NCBI GenBank assembly: GCA_947626845.1
Contig: CANQTW010000008.1
Coordinates: 30,399-94,398 of the forward strand
Length of the DNA: 64,000 nt
DNA from: an uncultured Oscillospiraceae bacterium
Lineage (GTDB): Bacteria > Bacillota > Clostridia > Oscillospirales > Oscillospiraceae
Direction: 5' to 3'
Shown here: in pieces, positions 18,828 to 27,438 of the stretch
Numbering within the stretch: position 1 is the stretch's first letter
Layout of the letters: every line of letters starts with the position of its first letter
The notes under the pieces: model-generated
What the model was told of the DNA's origin: nothing
The model's input: the letters and a program-made list of their open reading frames with translations, nothing else
The model's database searches: none
Made by a program: the position numbers and the translations under genes

Positions 18828-18927
18828 GCAGCGGGATGCGGCAGGCGCACCGCGAAAGCGTTGCTTTCTTCGTCCCCAGGGCAACTCTCCGTCCCCAGAG
18901 CACTTAACGCGCGCCGGCCTACTCTGC
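18828..18927 (-). ncRNA. Tetrahydrofolate (THF) riboswitch
   Basis: Minus-strand RNA begins GCAGAGUAGG, has the conserved GCGCGUUAAGUG block and ends GCGGUGCGCC..GCAUCCCGCUGC. These match the class conserved blocks (GGAGAGUAG, GCGUUAAGUG, GCGGUG, GCAUCCGCUCC) in order, and the outer ends pair (GCAG..CUGC). It lies just upstream of folT, the usual target. The ribosome site of folT lies about 50 bases further on. No intrinsic terminator with a U run was seen, so control may be at translation. Confidence 0.88.
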
Positions 18928-18940
18928 ACAGTACAGGAGT

Positions 18941-18969
18941 ATTGTAGACCATCCGCGCGCGGGTTTCAA
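18941..18969 (-). promoter_or_regulatory. Promoter of the folT leader
   Basis: Minus strand TTGAAA (18964-18969), 17-base spacer, TACAAT (18941-18946), about 14 bases before the riboswitch. Confidence 0.8.
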
Positions 18970-19062
18970 GGGGCAAATTGCATAAAATGCCCGCCACAAA
19001 TTGCATAAAATGCCCCGCCGGACCACGCGCCTCCGCGCCGCCCTGACGGGGCGAGGCGGTTC

Positions 19063-19091
19063 TTGACATTTGACCCGAAATTTCGTACAAT
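19063..19091 (+). promoter_or_regulatory. Promoter of the dusB-sigma operon
   Basis: TTGACA (19063-19068), 17-base spacer, TACAAT (19086-19091), about 40 bases before the dusB start. Confidence 0.8.
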
Positions 19092-19131
19092 ATGCTTTAC
19101 GAATTTTTAATTTAGGGATGGAGGGATGCCT

Positions 19132-20130
19132 GTGAACATCGGCAGGGTCCATATCGATTCCCGGCTGGCGCTGGCGCCCATGGCCGGAGTCACGGATATC
19201 GCCTTCCGGTCCGTGTGCCGGTCCCTGGGGGCGGGATACACCGTCACGGAGATGGTATCCTCCATGGCGCTGATGCACCAGGACAAAAAATCCCTTCAGC
19301 TCATGGAGCTGGGCCCCGACGAGCACCCCGCCGCCGTGCAGATTTTCGGCTCCGACCCCGTCTGCATGGGCGAGGCGGCAGCCAAGGTCTGCCAAATCTC
19401 CGGCTGCGACATCATCGACATCAATATGGGCTGTCCCATGGGGAAGATCGTGAACGCCGGCGACGGCTCGGCGCTGATGAAAAAGCCGGAGCTGGCCCGG
19501 AGGATCATCGAAGCGGTGGTCAGCCATTCCGACAGGCCCGTGACGGTGAAGCTCCGCAAGGGCTGGGACGCGGGGAGCGTCAACTGCGTGGAGTTTTCCA
19601 AAATGTGCGAGGACGCCGGCACCGCCGCCGTGGCGGTCCACGGCAGGACGCGGGAACAGATGTATTCCGGCCATGCCGACTGGGACGCCATCCGTAGGGT
19701 GGCGGAGGCGGTCTCGATTCCTGTATTTGCCAACGGCGACGTGTTTACGGCCCAGGACGCCGTGCGCATACTAAAGCTTACCGGCGCGGCGGGCGTGATG
19801 ATAGGCCGCGGCTGTCAGGGCTACCCGTGGCTTTTTGCCGAGGCCGCCGCGGCCCTGGAGGGGCGGGAGGTTCCCGCGCCGCCCGGCTGGGCCCAACGGA
19901 TCATGACCGCGTTGGAGCAGGTCAGGGCCGCCAGCGCCCATGTGGGGGAGAAGTCCGCCTGCCTGGAGGCCAGGAAGCACCTGGCCTGGTATCTCCACGG
20001 GATGCCCAGGGCGGCCTTTTTCCGCAATCAGATCATGTCCGTGGAGACGCTTTCGGACGTAGAGGCCGCCGCGCGGGATGTGCTTGACTTCCTGCGGGAC
20101 GAGGAGAGGAGGGGAGAGCGTGACGGTTGA
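19132..20130 (+). CDS. dusB: tRNA dihydrouridine synthase B
   Basis: 332 residues. FMN enzyme that reduces uridines in the tRNA D-loop. Motifs: LALAPMAGVTDIAFR, TEMVSS, DINMGCPMGKIV with the catalytic cysteine, VTVKLRKGWD, AVHGRTREQMYSG, VFANGDV and MIGRGCQGYPW. GTG 19132 is preferred because GGAGG is then seven bases away; ATG 19126 would touch the ribosome site. Its stop overlaps the sigma-factor start by 11 bases. Confidence 0.93.
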   Translation: MNIGRVHIDSRLALAPMAGVTDIAFRSVCRSLGAGYTVTEMVSSMALMHQDKKSLQLMELGPDEHPAAVQIFGSDPVCMGEAAAKVCQISGCDIIDINMGCPMGKIVNAGDGSALMKKPELARRIIEAVVSHSDRPVTVKLRKGWDAGSVNCVEFSKMCEDAGTAAVAVHGRTREQMYSGHADWDAIRRVAEAVSIPVFANGDVFTAQDAVRILKLTGAAGVMIGRGCQGYPWLFAEAAAALEGREVPAPPGWAQRIMTALEQVRAASAHVGEKSACLEARKHLAWYLHGMPRAAFFRNQIMSVETLSDVEAAARDVLDFLRDEERRGERDG

Positions 20131-20743
20131 GGAGGAGCTGCGGGATGTGCGCGCCGCGGCGTCGGGCGACAGCGCCGCTTTTGAGCGGATCGTGCGGGAG
20201 CACCAGAAGAACGTCTACAACCTGGCCTTCAAGCTGACGGGCAGCGAGCAGGACGCCCTGGACGCCTCCCAGGACACCTTTTTAAAGGCGTATCAGAACC
20301 TCCGCGCCTTTCGGGGCGAGAGCCGTCTGTCGGTGTGGCTCTACCGGCTCACCTACAACGCCAGCATGGACATCATCAAAAAATCCCGACGGGGCAAGCT
20401 GATATCCCTGTCCTCGGACGAGGAGGGCGCCGTGCCGGAAATGCCCGATGACGGCCCCACGCCGGACGAGCAGGTGGAGCGGCGGGAGCGGCTGGAGGCC
20501 GTGCGGGAGGCGGTGCTGGCGCTGGACGAGGACAAGCGGCGCATCCTCCTGATGCGGGAGTACCGCCAGATGAGCTACGCGGACATCGCCGCGGCGCTGG
20601 ACCTGGAGGAGGGGACCGTCAAATCCCGTCTTGCCAGGGCCAGGGCGGCGCTGGCGGAAATTTTGAAAAAACGTGGAACAATTTCCTTTGATACACAGTC
20701 CAAAAGACAGATCGATGATAAGGAGGCGCGGCGTCATGACTGA
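20120..20743 (+). CDS. ECF-type RNA polymerase sigma factor
   Basis: 207 residues. Region 2 (FERIVREHQKNVYNLAFKLTG, DALDASQDTFLKAYQNL, SVWLYRLTYNASMDIIKK) and region 4 (VLALDEDKRRILLMREYRQMSYADIAAALD, GTVKSRLARAR) are intact, with an acidic linker. Start GTG 20120 follows GGAGGGGAG. Coupled by overlaps to dusB before it and to its anti-sigma after it. SigW/RpoE-like; target promoters unknown. The operon shows an ordinary sigma-A promoter, so autoregulation would need another site. Confidence 0.93.
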   Translation: MTVEEELRDVRAAASGDSAAFERIVREHQKNVYNLAFKLTGSEQDALDASQDTFLKAYQNLRAFRGESRLSVWLYRLTYNASMDIIKKSRRGKLISLSSDEEGAVPEMPDDGPTPDEQVERRERLEAVREAVLALDEDKRRILLMREYRQMSYADIAAALDLEEGTVKSRLARARAALAEILKKRGTISFDTQSKRQIDDKEARRHD

Positions 20744-21386
20744 CCATGAACATTTTGAAGAGCTTATCAGCCTGCGGCTTGACGGCGCGCTGGACGAGGA
20801 GGGCGAAGCGGAGCTTCGCGCCCACCTTGAGACGTGCCGGGAGTGTCGGGAGCTTTTGGCGCTCCTCACCGGCGTACACGACGCGCTGAGCATCGAAAAA
20901 GACCCCCCGGAGGCCCTGCTGCGGGGCGTCATGGAGGGGGTGGAGCGCGCGGAAAAGACGAGCAAGACCGTGAAAATGCGCTGGACCGGCATCGCGGCGG
21001 GCGCCCTGGCCGCCGCCGCGGCGTTGGCTGTGGCCTTCCTGCCCCACAACGCCAAAACGCCGGATTCGGACAGCGGCATCGCCGCCTACAGCAGCGATAC
21101 CGGTACGCCCGTCAGCCTCTTCCCCGATACGAAGATCGGCCTTCCCGGCGAGCCCGCCGTCTGCGGCAGTGTGGACGACCTTACCGGCATCCGGGCCGCG
21201 GCCTATTTTCGGGAGCTTCCCGCGGACATCGCCCAGACCGGCCCCGACTATATCTTCGCCAATGGCGATGTGGGCTACGACGTGCCGGAGGAGCTCTTGG
21301 AGGCCCACCGAAACGAGGCCGTCAGGATCGACACCCCCGACCCCGCCGGCGCCGTCTGTCTGGCGGTGCTCCTATCCGATCAATAA
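20736..21386 (+). CDS. Zinc-finger anti-sigma factor
   Basis: 216 residues. N-terminal zinc anti-sigma domain with H-x3-C-x2-C (HLETCREC) inside ELRAHLETCRECRELLALL, a single membrane span near residues 87-106 (GIAAGALAAAAALAVAFLP), then an extracellular tail of about 110 residues with no known domain. It should hold the neighbouring sigma factor inactive at the membrane until a signal triggers release. ATG 20736 follows AAGGAGG and overlaps the sigma gene by 8 bases. Confidence 0.9.
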   Translation: MTDHEHFEELISLRLDGALDEEGEAELRAHLETCRECRELLALLTGVHDALSIEKDPPEALLRGVMEGVERAEKTSKTVKMRWTGIAAGALAAAAALAVAFLPHNAKTPDSDSGIAAYSSDTGTPVSLFPDTKIGLPGEPAVCGSVDDLTGIRAAAYFRELPADIAQTGPDYIFANGDVGYDVPEELLEAHRNEAVRIDTPDPAGAVCLAVLLSDQ

Positions 21387-21415
21387 TCCCTTTCCTTTTC
21401 CCTTTTTTCTTATCT

Positions 21416-21690
21416 TGTCCCCCGCCGGATTTATGGTCCGGCGGGGGACACAGTTTGTCAAAAAACTCAAATTCGACATTTTTTCCGGCGACATGTGCGT
21501 CGGAAAAAATCCCTTTTGTTGCCCAAGTGTGCCGCTTTGCAGCGCGCGCAGGGCGACAGCAGGGTACTTTTCTATGAATTTCGCAAAATTCAGAGAAAAG
21601 TACCCGCACGTTCTCCTTGTCGGAAAAAGCCCGTCAGGGCTTTTTCGACAGTCTCTGTCCCCCGCCGGATTTATGGTCCGGCGGGGGACA
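21416..21690. repeat. P1 repeat, copy B, bracketed by an exact 35-base hairpin duplication
   Basis: Fills the 308-base gap between the convergent anti-sigma and tadA genes. The same 35-base palindrome (14-base arms TGTCCCCCGCCGGA) stands at 21416-21450 and 21656-21690. Between them, in reverse orientation to copy A: CAAAAAACTCAAATTCGA, hairpin TTTTTCCGGCGACATG..CGTCGGAAAAA, variable part, palindrome around GAATTTCGCAAAATTC, CGCACGTT, and an AAAAAGCCC..GGGCTTTTT hairpin. Confidence 0.85.
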
Positions 21691-21694
21691 GTCT

Positions 21695-22120
21695 TTATGG
21701 CCGCTTTTGCCTGAAGAAATCTCCCAGGACCTGCCGGCACTCCTCCTCTAAGATGCCCCCGTAGACCCGCACATGCCGGTCCAGAGGCTCCATGAACAGG
21801 TTGAAAACGCCGCCGCAGGCGCCTGCCCGCGTATCCCGCGCGCCGTAATAGACGGCGTCCAACCGGGCGTTCAGGGCCGCTCCGGCGCACATGGGGCAGG
21901 GCTCCATAGTGACCACAAGGGAACAGCCCGTCAGCCGCCAGCCCAGCTTTGCGGAGGCGTCCCGTATGGCCTCCGTCTCCGCGTGGCAGGTGGCGTCCCG
22001 CGCCTCGGTGCGGTTGCGGCCCCGGCCCACGATCCGGCCCTGGGCGTCCACAATGACCGCCCCCACAGGCGTCTCTCCGGCCTCCGCGGCCTCCCGCGCC
22101 AGCAAAAGGGCCTCCCGCAT
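21695..22120 (-). CDS. tadA: tRNA adenosine(34) deaminase
   Basis: 141 residues. Makes inosine at the wobble base of tRNA-Arg. Zinc/catalytic motifs: DATCHAETEAI (histidine ligand and catalytic glutamate) and TMEPCPMCAGA (two cysteine ligands). ATG 22120 is used: an upstream in-frame ATG at 22174 overlaps the -10 box of the promoter and cannot be in the message. GGGG precedes the chosen start. Confidence 0.9.
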   Translation of the reverse strand: MREALLLAREAAEAGETPVGAVIVDAQGRIVGRGRNRTEARDATCHAETEAIRDASAKLGWRLTGCSLVVTMEPCPMCAGAALNARLDAVYYGARDTRAGACGGVFNLFMEPLDRHVRVYGGILEEECRQVLGDFFRQKRP

Positions 22121-22172
22121 ATATTTTTCCCCGTCCGTTTCCGCCGCCTCCCCCGCGTGTTTTTTTATGATC

Positions 22173-22201
22173 ATTATAACGCGGTTTCCCGCCGGTGGCA
22201 A
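22173..22201 (-). promoter_or_regulatory. Promoter of tadA
   Basis: Minus strand TTGCCA (22196-22201), 17-base spacer, TATAAT (22173-22178). Its position decides the tadA start. Confidence 0.75.
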
Positions 22202-22263
22202 CCGGTATATTTTCCGCCTGTTCCGTTCATAATAAGGGCAAAACCGTTTGGGAGGATAAATGT

Positions 22264-22692
22264 ATGAAGGTATCCGAGCTTATGAGCGATTCCACCGTCT
22301 CCGTCACGCCGGAGGAGAGCGCCGGACTGGCCTCCAGGCTCCTCAGCCGCCACAACATCGGCTCGCTGCCCGTGTGCGACGAGGACGGGCACGTCCACGG
22401 CGTCATCACTGACCGGGACATCGTCACCAGATGCGTGGCCGTGGGGGACGACCCGGAGCACACGCCGGTGGGACAGCTGATGACCAGGGGCGTCATCTCC
22501 GTCAACCCCGACGAGGACGTGGAGCGGGCGGCGGAGCTGATGGGCCGCGGCCAGGTGCGGCGTCTCCCCGTCACCGAAAACGGAAAGCTTGTGGGCGTCA
22601 TCTCCCTGGGGGACATCGCCAGGACCTCCTCCTGCCACATGGAGGCCGCCCAGGCCCTGGAGGAGATCTCCGGGAACATCCAAAGCCGCTGA
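22264..22692 (+). CDS. CBS-domain protein
   Basis: 142 residues: two CBS domains (about 1-60 with HNIGSLPVCDEDGHVHGVITDRDIV, and 70-125 with MGRGQVRRLPVTENGKLVGVISLGDIA) and little else. Such free-standing pairs bind adenosine nucleotides and regulate partners; the partner is unknown. ATG 22264 follows GGGAGGA. Divergent from tadA. Confidence 0.9.
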   Translation: MKVSELMSDSTVSVTPEESAGLASRLLSRHNIGSLPVCDEDGHVHGVITDRDIVTRCVAVGDDPEHTPVGQLMTRGVISVNPDEDVERAAELMGRGQVRRLPVTENGKLVGVISLGDIARTSSCHMEAAQALEEISGNIQSR

Positions 22693-22752
22693 AGTGAGCG
22701 GGGCCGCCGGAACCGGCGCCTGGCTTTGCGGGCGGACTCGCTAAAAAAATAC

Positions 22753-22781
22753 TGGACAAGTCCCACAAAAAAGGGTATGAT
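22753..22781 (+). promoter_or_regulatory. Promoter of the amidase gene
   Basis: TGGACA (22753-22758), 17-base spacer, TATGAT (22776-22781). Confidence 0.6.
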
Positions 22782-22833
22782 AGGCGAGGACAAAATCCGA
22801 CGCTTTTCGACTCCCTTTTTTGGAGGACGTGTC

Positions 22834-23988
22834 ATGAAAAGATTTTTCAAAAGGCTCCCCGCGGTCATCCTGACCCTGACCGCCCTGCTGTCGCTCTGCG
22901 CCACGGCGCTGGCGGATGACATGGTGGGGCCGGGGCCGGTGGCCCCGCTCCCGTCCATAAACAGAACGGAGGTGGCCGTCTCTCAGGTGGAGGCGTGGCG
23001 GGAGACCGCCGGCAGCATACGGGTGACCTGGCAGGCGGTGCCCCAGGCCGCCGGGTACATAGTGATGCGCAAGGCCCCCGACGAAAAGGGCTGGCGGTGC
23101 CTTGGCAAAGTGGACGCCGGCGGCGAGACCTCCTTCCTGGACGTGCTGGCCTCCACCGCCCCCCAACAGTACCTCTACCGCGTGGATGTGCTTCCCGCCG
23201 ACAGGGACAAATACGTCAGCGGAGCGGGAGACGTGGCCGCGGCCACCAATCTCCTGGTGTGCGTGGACCCCGGCCACTACCTGGGCTCCTCCGGGGCCTG
23301 CACCGACGGCGGCAAGACCTACCGGGAGTGCGAATTTGTCCTGGACGTGGGCCTGCGCCTACGGGATATCCTGGAGGACCGGTACGGCATCCAGGTGCGC
23401 ATGACGCGGGAGGACGAGAAGATCGAGCTTTTCGGCCTGGTGAACGGCCAGAGCGAGGTGGAGGACCGCGGCCTCTTCTCCGAGGGGTGCGACCTGTTCA
23501 TCTCCCTCCACACCAACGCCAAGGGCAACCCCGTCAGGGGCTGCGACCCCTGGTATCAGCCCCTCTACATCAACAAGCCCACGGTGATCCTCAACACCCT
23601 TGCCTGCTCCGACCCGCTGGTGGTGGATATGGCCAACCGGGCCGGCCTCAGCCTGGCGGCGGAGAATTACCGCCTGGGTATTGAGAACCAGCCCAATTAC
23701 GGCCCCGTCACTGTCGGGGCGATCCCCCACATGGGCGACAAGGCCGACCCGGACACCGCCCCAGGCCTCGTCTGCTGGCGGAAGGGCAACCGCGGCGACT
23801 ATTACGGCGTCCTGCGCGGCTCCAACGCCGTGGGCGTTCCGGGCATGATCATCGAGCACGCCTACCACACCGTCCTGGCCATGCGCAGGCTGGCCAACGA
23901 CGGCGTCCTGGCCCCCCTCTACGCCGAGATCGACGCCCGCTCCGTGGCCGAGGCCTGCGGCTTCGTGGACGTCTCCGCCTGCACCTGA
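22834..23988 (+). CDS. Secreted N-acetylmuramoyl-L-alanine amidase
   Basis: 384 residues. Signal peptide 1-27 ending ATALA. About 45-145 is a fibronectin type III-like domain (VEAWRETAGSIRVTWQAVPQ, AAGYIVMRK, YLYRVDVLP). About 147-375 is an Amidase_3 zinc enzyme: VDPGHYLGSSGA (first histidine), ECEFVLDVGL (glutamate ligand), LFISLHTNA (second histidine), MIIEHAYHT (catalytic glutamate). It cuts the lactyl-peptide bond in peptidoglycan outside the membrane; cell separation or growth is inferred. ATG 22834 follows TGGAGGA. Confidence 0.9.
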   Translation: MKRFFKRLPAVILTLTALLSLCATALADDMVGPGPVAPLPSINRTEVAVSQVEAWRETAGSIRVTWQAVPQAAGYIVMRKAPDEKGWRCLGKVDAGGETSFLDVLASTAPQQYLYRVDVLPADRDKYVSGAGDVAAATNLLVCVDPGHYLGSSGACTDGGKTYRECEFVLDVGLRLRDILEDRYGIQVRMTREDEKIELFGLVNGQSEVEDRGLFSEGCDLFISLHTNAKGNPVRGCDPWYQPLYINKPTVILNTLACSDPLVVDMANRAGLSLAAENYRLGIENQPNYGPVTVGAIPHMGDKADPDTAPGLVCWRKGNRGDYYGVLRGSNAVGVPGMIIEHAYHTVLAMRRLANDGVLAPLYAEIDARSVAEACGFVDVSACT

Positions 23989-23993
23989 CGCGC

Positions 23994-24029
23994 AAAAAGC
24001 TTCCCCGTATGGTTCGGGGAAGCTTTTTT
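23994..24029 (+). terminator. Terminator of the amidase gene
   Basis: Stem AAGCTTCCCCG / CGGGGAAGCTT followed by TTTT, directly after the stop. Confidence 0.9.
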
Positions 24030-24053
24030 GTGCGGAAATTTTCTCCTTCCCCC

Positions 24054-24082
24054 TTGACAGACGGGAAAGAGCGTACTATAAT
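24054..24082 (+). promoter_or_regulatory. Promoter of the leader peptide-metY unit
   Basis: TTGACA (24054-24059), 17-base spacer, TATAAT (24077-24082): a full consensus match. Confidence 0.9.
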
Positions 24083-24129
24083 CATACTAACCTACTGAAT
24101 ATGTAGGAATTTAACAGGAGATGACCGCC

Positions 24130-24207
24130 GTGACTTTTCTGCTGGAACGGCAGCTGCGGGCCAATTTCCGCTTCGGGCGAATGTGTACCCCCCGCAAAAC
24201 CGGCTGA
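24130..24207 (+). CDS. Candidate regulatory leader peptide with a cysteine codon
   Basis: A 25-codon frame from GTG 24130 (nine bases after AGGAG; an ATG at 24121 touches the site) to TGA 24207. The encoded peptide ends NFRFGRMCTPRKTG and has one cysteine near its C-terminus. It lies between the consensus promoter and metY, 37 bases before metY. Short cysteine-bearing upstream peptides are known to control sulfur genes by ribosome stalling; that role here is inferred. No terminator is visible between the two frames. Confidence 0.6.
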   Translation: MTFLLERQLRANFRFGRMCTPRKTG

Positions 24208-24244
24208 ACAGAAACAATTTATTATTTTAAGAGAGGTACACATC

Positions 24245-25525
24245 ATGTCCAATTATAAATTCGAGACCCTCCAGCTCCACGTGGGCCAGGAGCAGGCCGA
24301 CCCCGCCACCGATTCCCGCGCGGTGCCCATCTACCAGACCACCAGCTACGTGTTCCACAACTGCCAGCACGCCGCGGACCGCTTCGGCCTGGCCGACCCC
24401 GGCAACATCTACGGGCGGCTCACCAACTCCACCCAGGACGTGCTGGAAAAGCGCGTGGCGGCTCTTGAGGGCGGCGTCGCCGCTCTGGCCGTTGCCTCCG
24501 GCGCGGCGGCCATCACCTACGCCATCGAGGCCCTGACCCAAAAGGGCGACCATATCGTGGCCCAGAAGACCATCTACGGCGGCAGCTACAACCTGCTGGC
24601 CCACACCCTGCCCCTGTACGGCGTGGAGACCACCTTTGTGGATATCCACGACCTCTACGAGGTGACGGCGGCCATAAAGCCCAACACCAAGGCCATCTTC
24701 ATCGAGACCCTGGGCAACCCCAACTCCGACATCCCCGACATCGACGCGGTGGCGGAGATCGCCCACGCCCACGGCATCCCCCTGGTCATCGATAACACCT
24801 TCGGCACGCCCTATCTCATCCGGCCCATCGAGCACGGGGCGGACATCGTGGTCCACTCCGCCACCAAATTCCTGGGCGGCCACGGCACCACCCTGGGCGG
24901 CATCATCGTGGACTCCGGCAAATTCGACTGGAAGGCCAGCGGCAAATACGCCCCCATCGCCGAGGCAAACCCCAGCTACCACGGCATATCCTTCGCCGAC
25001 GCCGTAGGCCCCGCCGCTTTCGTCACCTACATCCGCGCGATTTTGCTCCGCGACACCGGCGCGACCATCAGCCCCTTCAACGCCTTCCTGCTCCTCCAGG
25101 GCATCGAGACGCTGTCGCTCCGGCTTGAGCGCCACGCCGAGAACACAAAGAAGGTGGTGGAGTACCTGGCGAACCACCCGAAGGTAGCGAAGGTCAACCA
25201 CCCCAGCCTGCCGGATCACCCCCAGCACGCGCTCTATGAGAAATACTTCCCCCAGGGCGGCGGCTCCATCTTCACCTTTGAGATCCGCGGCGGCAAGGAG
25301 GCGGCCTTCCGGTTCATCGACAGCCTGAAGATTTTCTCCCTCCTGGCCAACGTGGCGGACGTGAAGAGCCTGGTGATCCATCCGGCCAGCACCACCCACA
25401 GCCAGCTTTCTGATGCCGAGCTTGCGGAGCAGGGCATCACCCAGGGCACCGTGCGCCTCAGTATCGGCACGGAGCACATCGACGACATCCTCGCCGACCT
25501 GGAAAACGGCTTCCAGGCGGTATGA
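24245..25525 (+). CDS. metY: O-acetylhomoserine sulfhydrylase
   Basis: 426 residues. PLP enzyme making homocysteine (or methionine) from O-acetylhomoserine and sulfide (or methanethiol). Length and motifs fit the long MetY type: FETLQLHVGQ at the N-terminus, YGRLTNSTQ, SGAAAI, IETLGNPNSDIPDI, DNTFGTP, PLP lysine K208 in HSATKFLGGHG, and HPASTTHSQL near the end. GAGAGG precedes ATG 24245. Cysteine synthase side activity is possible. Confidence 0.93.
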   Translation: MSNYKFETLQLHVGQEQADPATDSRAVPIYQTTSYVFHNCQHAADRFGLADPGNIYGRLTNSTQDVLEKRVAALEGGVAALAVASGAAAITYAIEALTQKGDHIVAQKTIYGGSYNLLAHTLPLYGVETTFVDIHDLYEVTAAIKPNTKAIFIETLGNPNSDIPDIDAVAEIAHAHGIPLVIDNTFGTPYLIRPIEHGADIVVHSATKFLGGHGTTLGGIIVDSGKFDWKASGKYAPIAEANPSYHGISFADAVGPAAFVTYIRAILLRDTGATISPFNAFLLLQGIETLSLRLERHAENTKKVVEYLANHPKVAKVNHPSLPDHPQHALYEKYFPQGGGSIFTFEIRGGKEAAFRFIDSLKIFSLLANVADVKSLVIHPASTTHSQLSDAELAEQGITQGTVRLSIGTEHIDDILADLENGFQAV

Positions 25526-25529
25526 TCCT

Positions 25530-25760
25530 CTTTTCAGGCAAAGGCCGTCCGGCCTTTGCCTGAAAAAATATTTGATGATTTTCGCGGCGGCATGTACGTC
25601 GCGAAAATCCCCTTTTGTTTTGCGAGTGTACGCCCCAAAGGGGCGTGCGCGCGGCAAAACGGCAGGGGAAATGGGGCAGAATTCTAATTTTGCCCCATTT
25701 CCACGCACGTTCCCCTTTTAGGACAAAGGCCATTTTTGGCCTTTGTCCTAAAAAAAGAAG
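25530..25760. repeat. P1 repeat, copy C
   Basis: Fills the gap between convergent metY and gap. Stems differ from other copies but pair: GGCAAAGGCC..GGCCTTTGCC, GATTTTCGCG..CGCGAAAATC around the ATGTACGT loop, GGAAATGGGGCA..TGCCCCATTTCC, then ACGCACGTTC and AGGACAAAGGCC..GGCCTTTGTCCT. Confidence 0.8.
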
Positions 25761-25784
25761 CGCCTCGCGGCGCTTCTTTTTTTA
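25750..25784. terminator. Bidirectional terminator between metY and gap
   Basis: Stem AAGAAGCGCC / GGCGCTTCTT with loop TCGC, A run before and T run after, so it can end transcripts from both sides. Confidence 0.85.
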
Positions 25785-25793
25785 CTTGTTGGA

Positions 25794-26939
<1,146 letters not shown>

Positions 26940-27014
26940 CTATGATAAGCCGAACTTTTTCAAAAATGCCAAATCCGCGTTGCATTCGGGCGGTTTTTCT
27001 GTTATCATTGCAGG

Positions 27015-27340
27015 AGTTAAGGCGACGGGAGAGACTGTCGAAAAAGCCCTGACGGGCTTTTTCCGACAAGGGGAACGTGCGGGTAATTTTCTATGAATTT
27101 TGCGAAATTCATAGAAAATTACCCTGCTGTCGCCCTGCGCGCACCGTCGTCGTCGCGGAAGTCGCGATACCTCGCCTCCGCGCAAGCGCGAAGGCTCAGT
27201 CGCGGACTTCGCTCCGCCTCTCCCCACCGGGCAGCGGCCCGGCGGGGACCCCATTAGCACACTTGGGCGGCAAAAGGGATTTTTTCCGACGTACATGCCG
27301 CCGGAAAAAATATATAATCTGAGTTTTTTGACAAGCTGTC
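27015..27340. repeat. P1 repeat, copy D, with a P4 repeat nested inside
   Basis: In the 630-base divergent gap between gap and the orphan kinase. Same orientation as copy A: GTCGAAAAAGCCC..GGGCTTTTTCCGAC, GAACGTGCGG, palindrome around GAATTTTGCGAAATTC (about 27083-27122), then 27138-27256 is a P4 element, then the P1 sequence resumes with GGGATTTTTTCCGACG..CCGGAAAAAAT and GAGTTTTTTGACAAGCTG. The remainder (26808-27014) holds only the gap leader and promoter. Confidence 0.8.
27138..27256 (+). repeat. P4 repeat, copy 1 (nested)
   Basis: CGTCGTCGCGGA..CCTCGCC..GCAAGCG..GCTCAG..TTCGCTCCGCC..CCCCACCGGGC..GGGGACCCCATT, matching the P4 order seen at 46.7 and 48.4 kb and, reversed, at 44.5 and 45.0 kb. 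Confidence 0.75.
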
Positions 27341-27438
27341 CCGTCACCTTACGCCGCGGGGGAATCAGCGCGGCGGCGGGTGGCATACTATGTAGAGATA
27401 AAAAAGCGGGAGGAGCCCCAACGACGGGGCGCGGGGGA

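Noticed and set aside
22121..22174. tadA start at ATG 22174
   Set aside because: That ATG overlaps the TATAAT of a good promoter, so it would not be in the transcript; the next in-frame start at 22120 fits the family.
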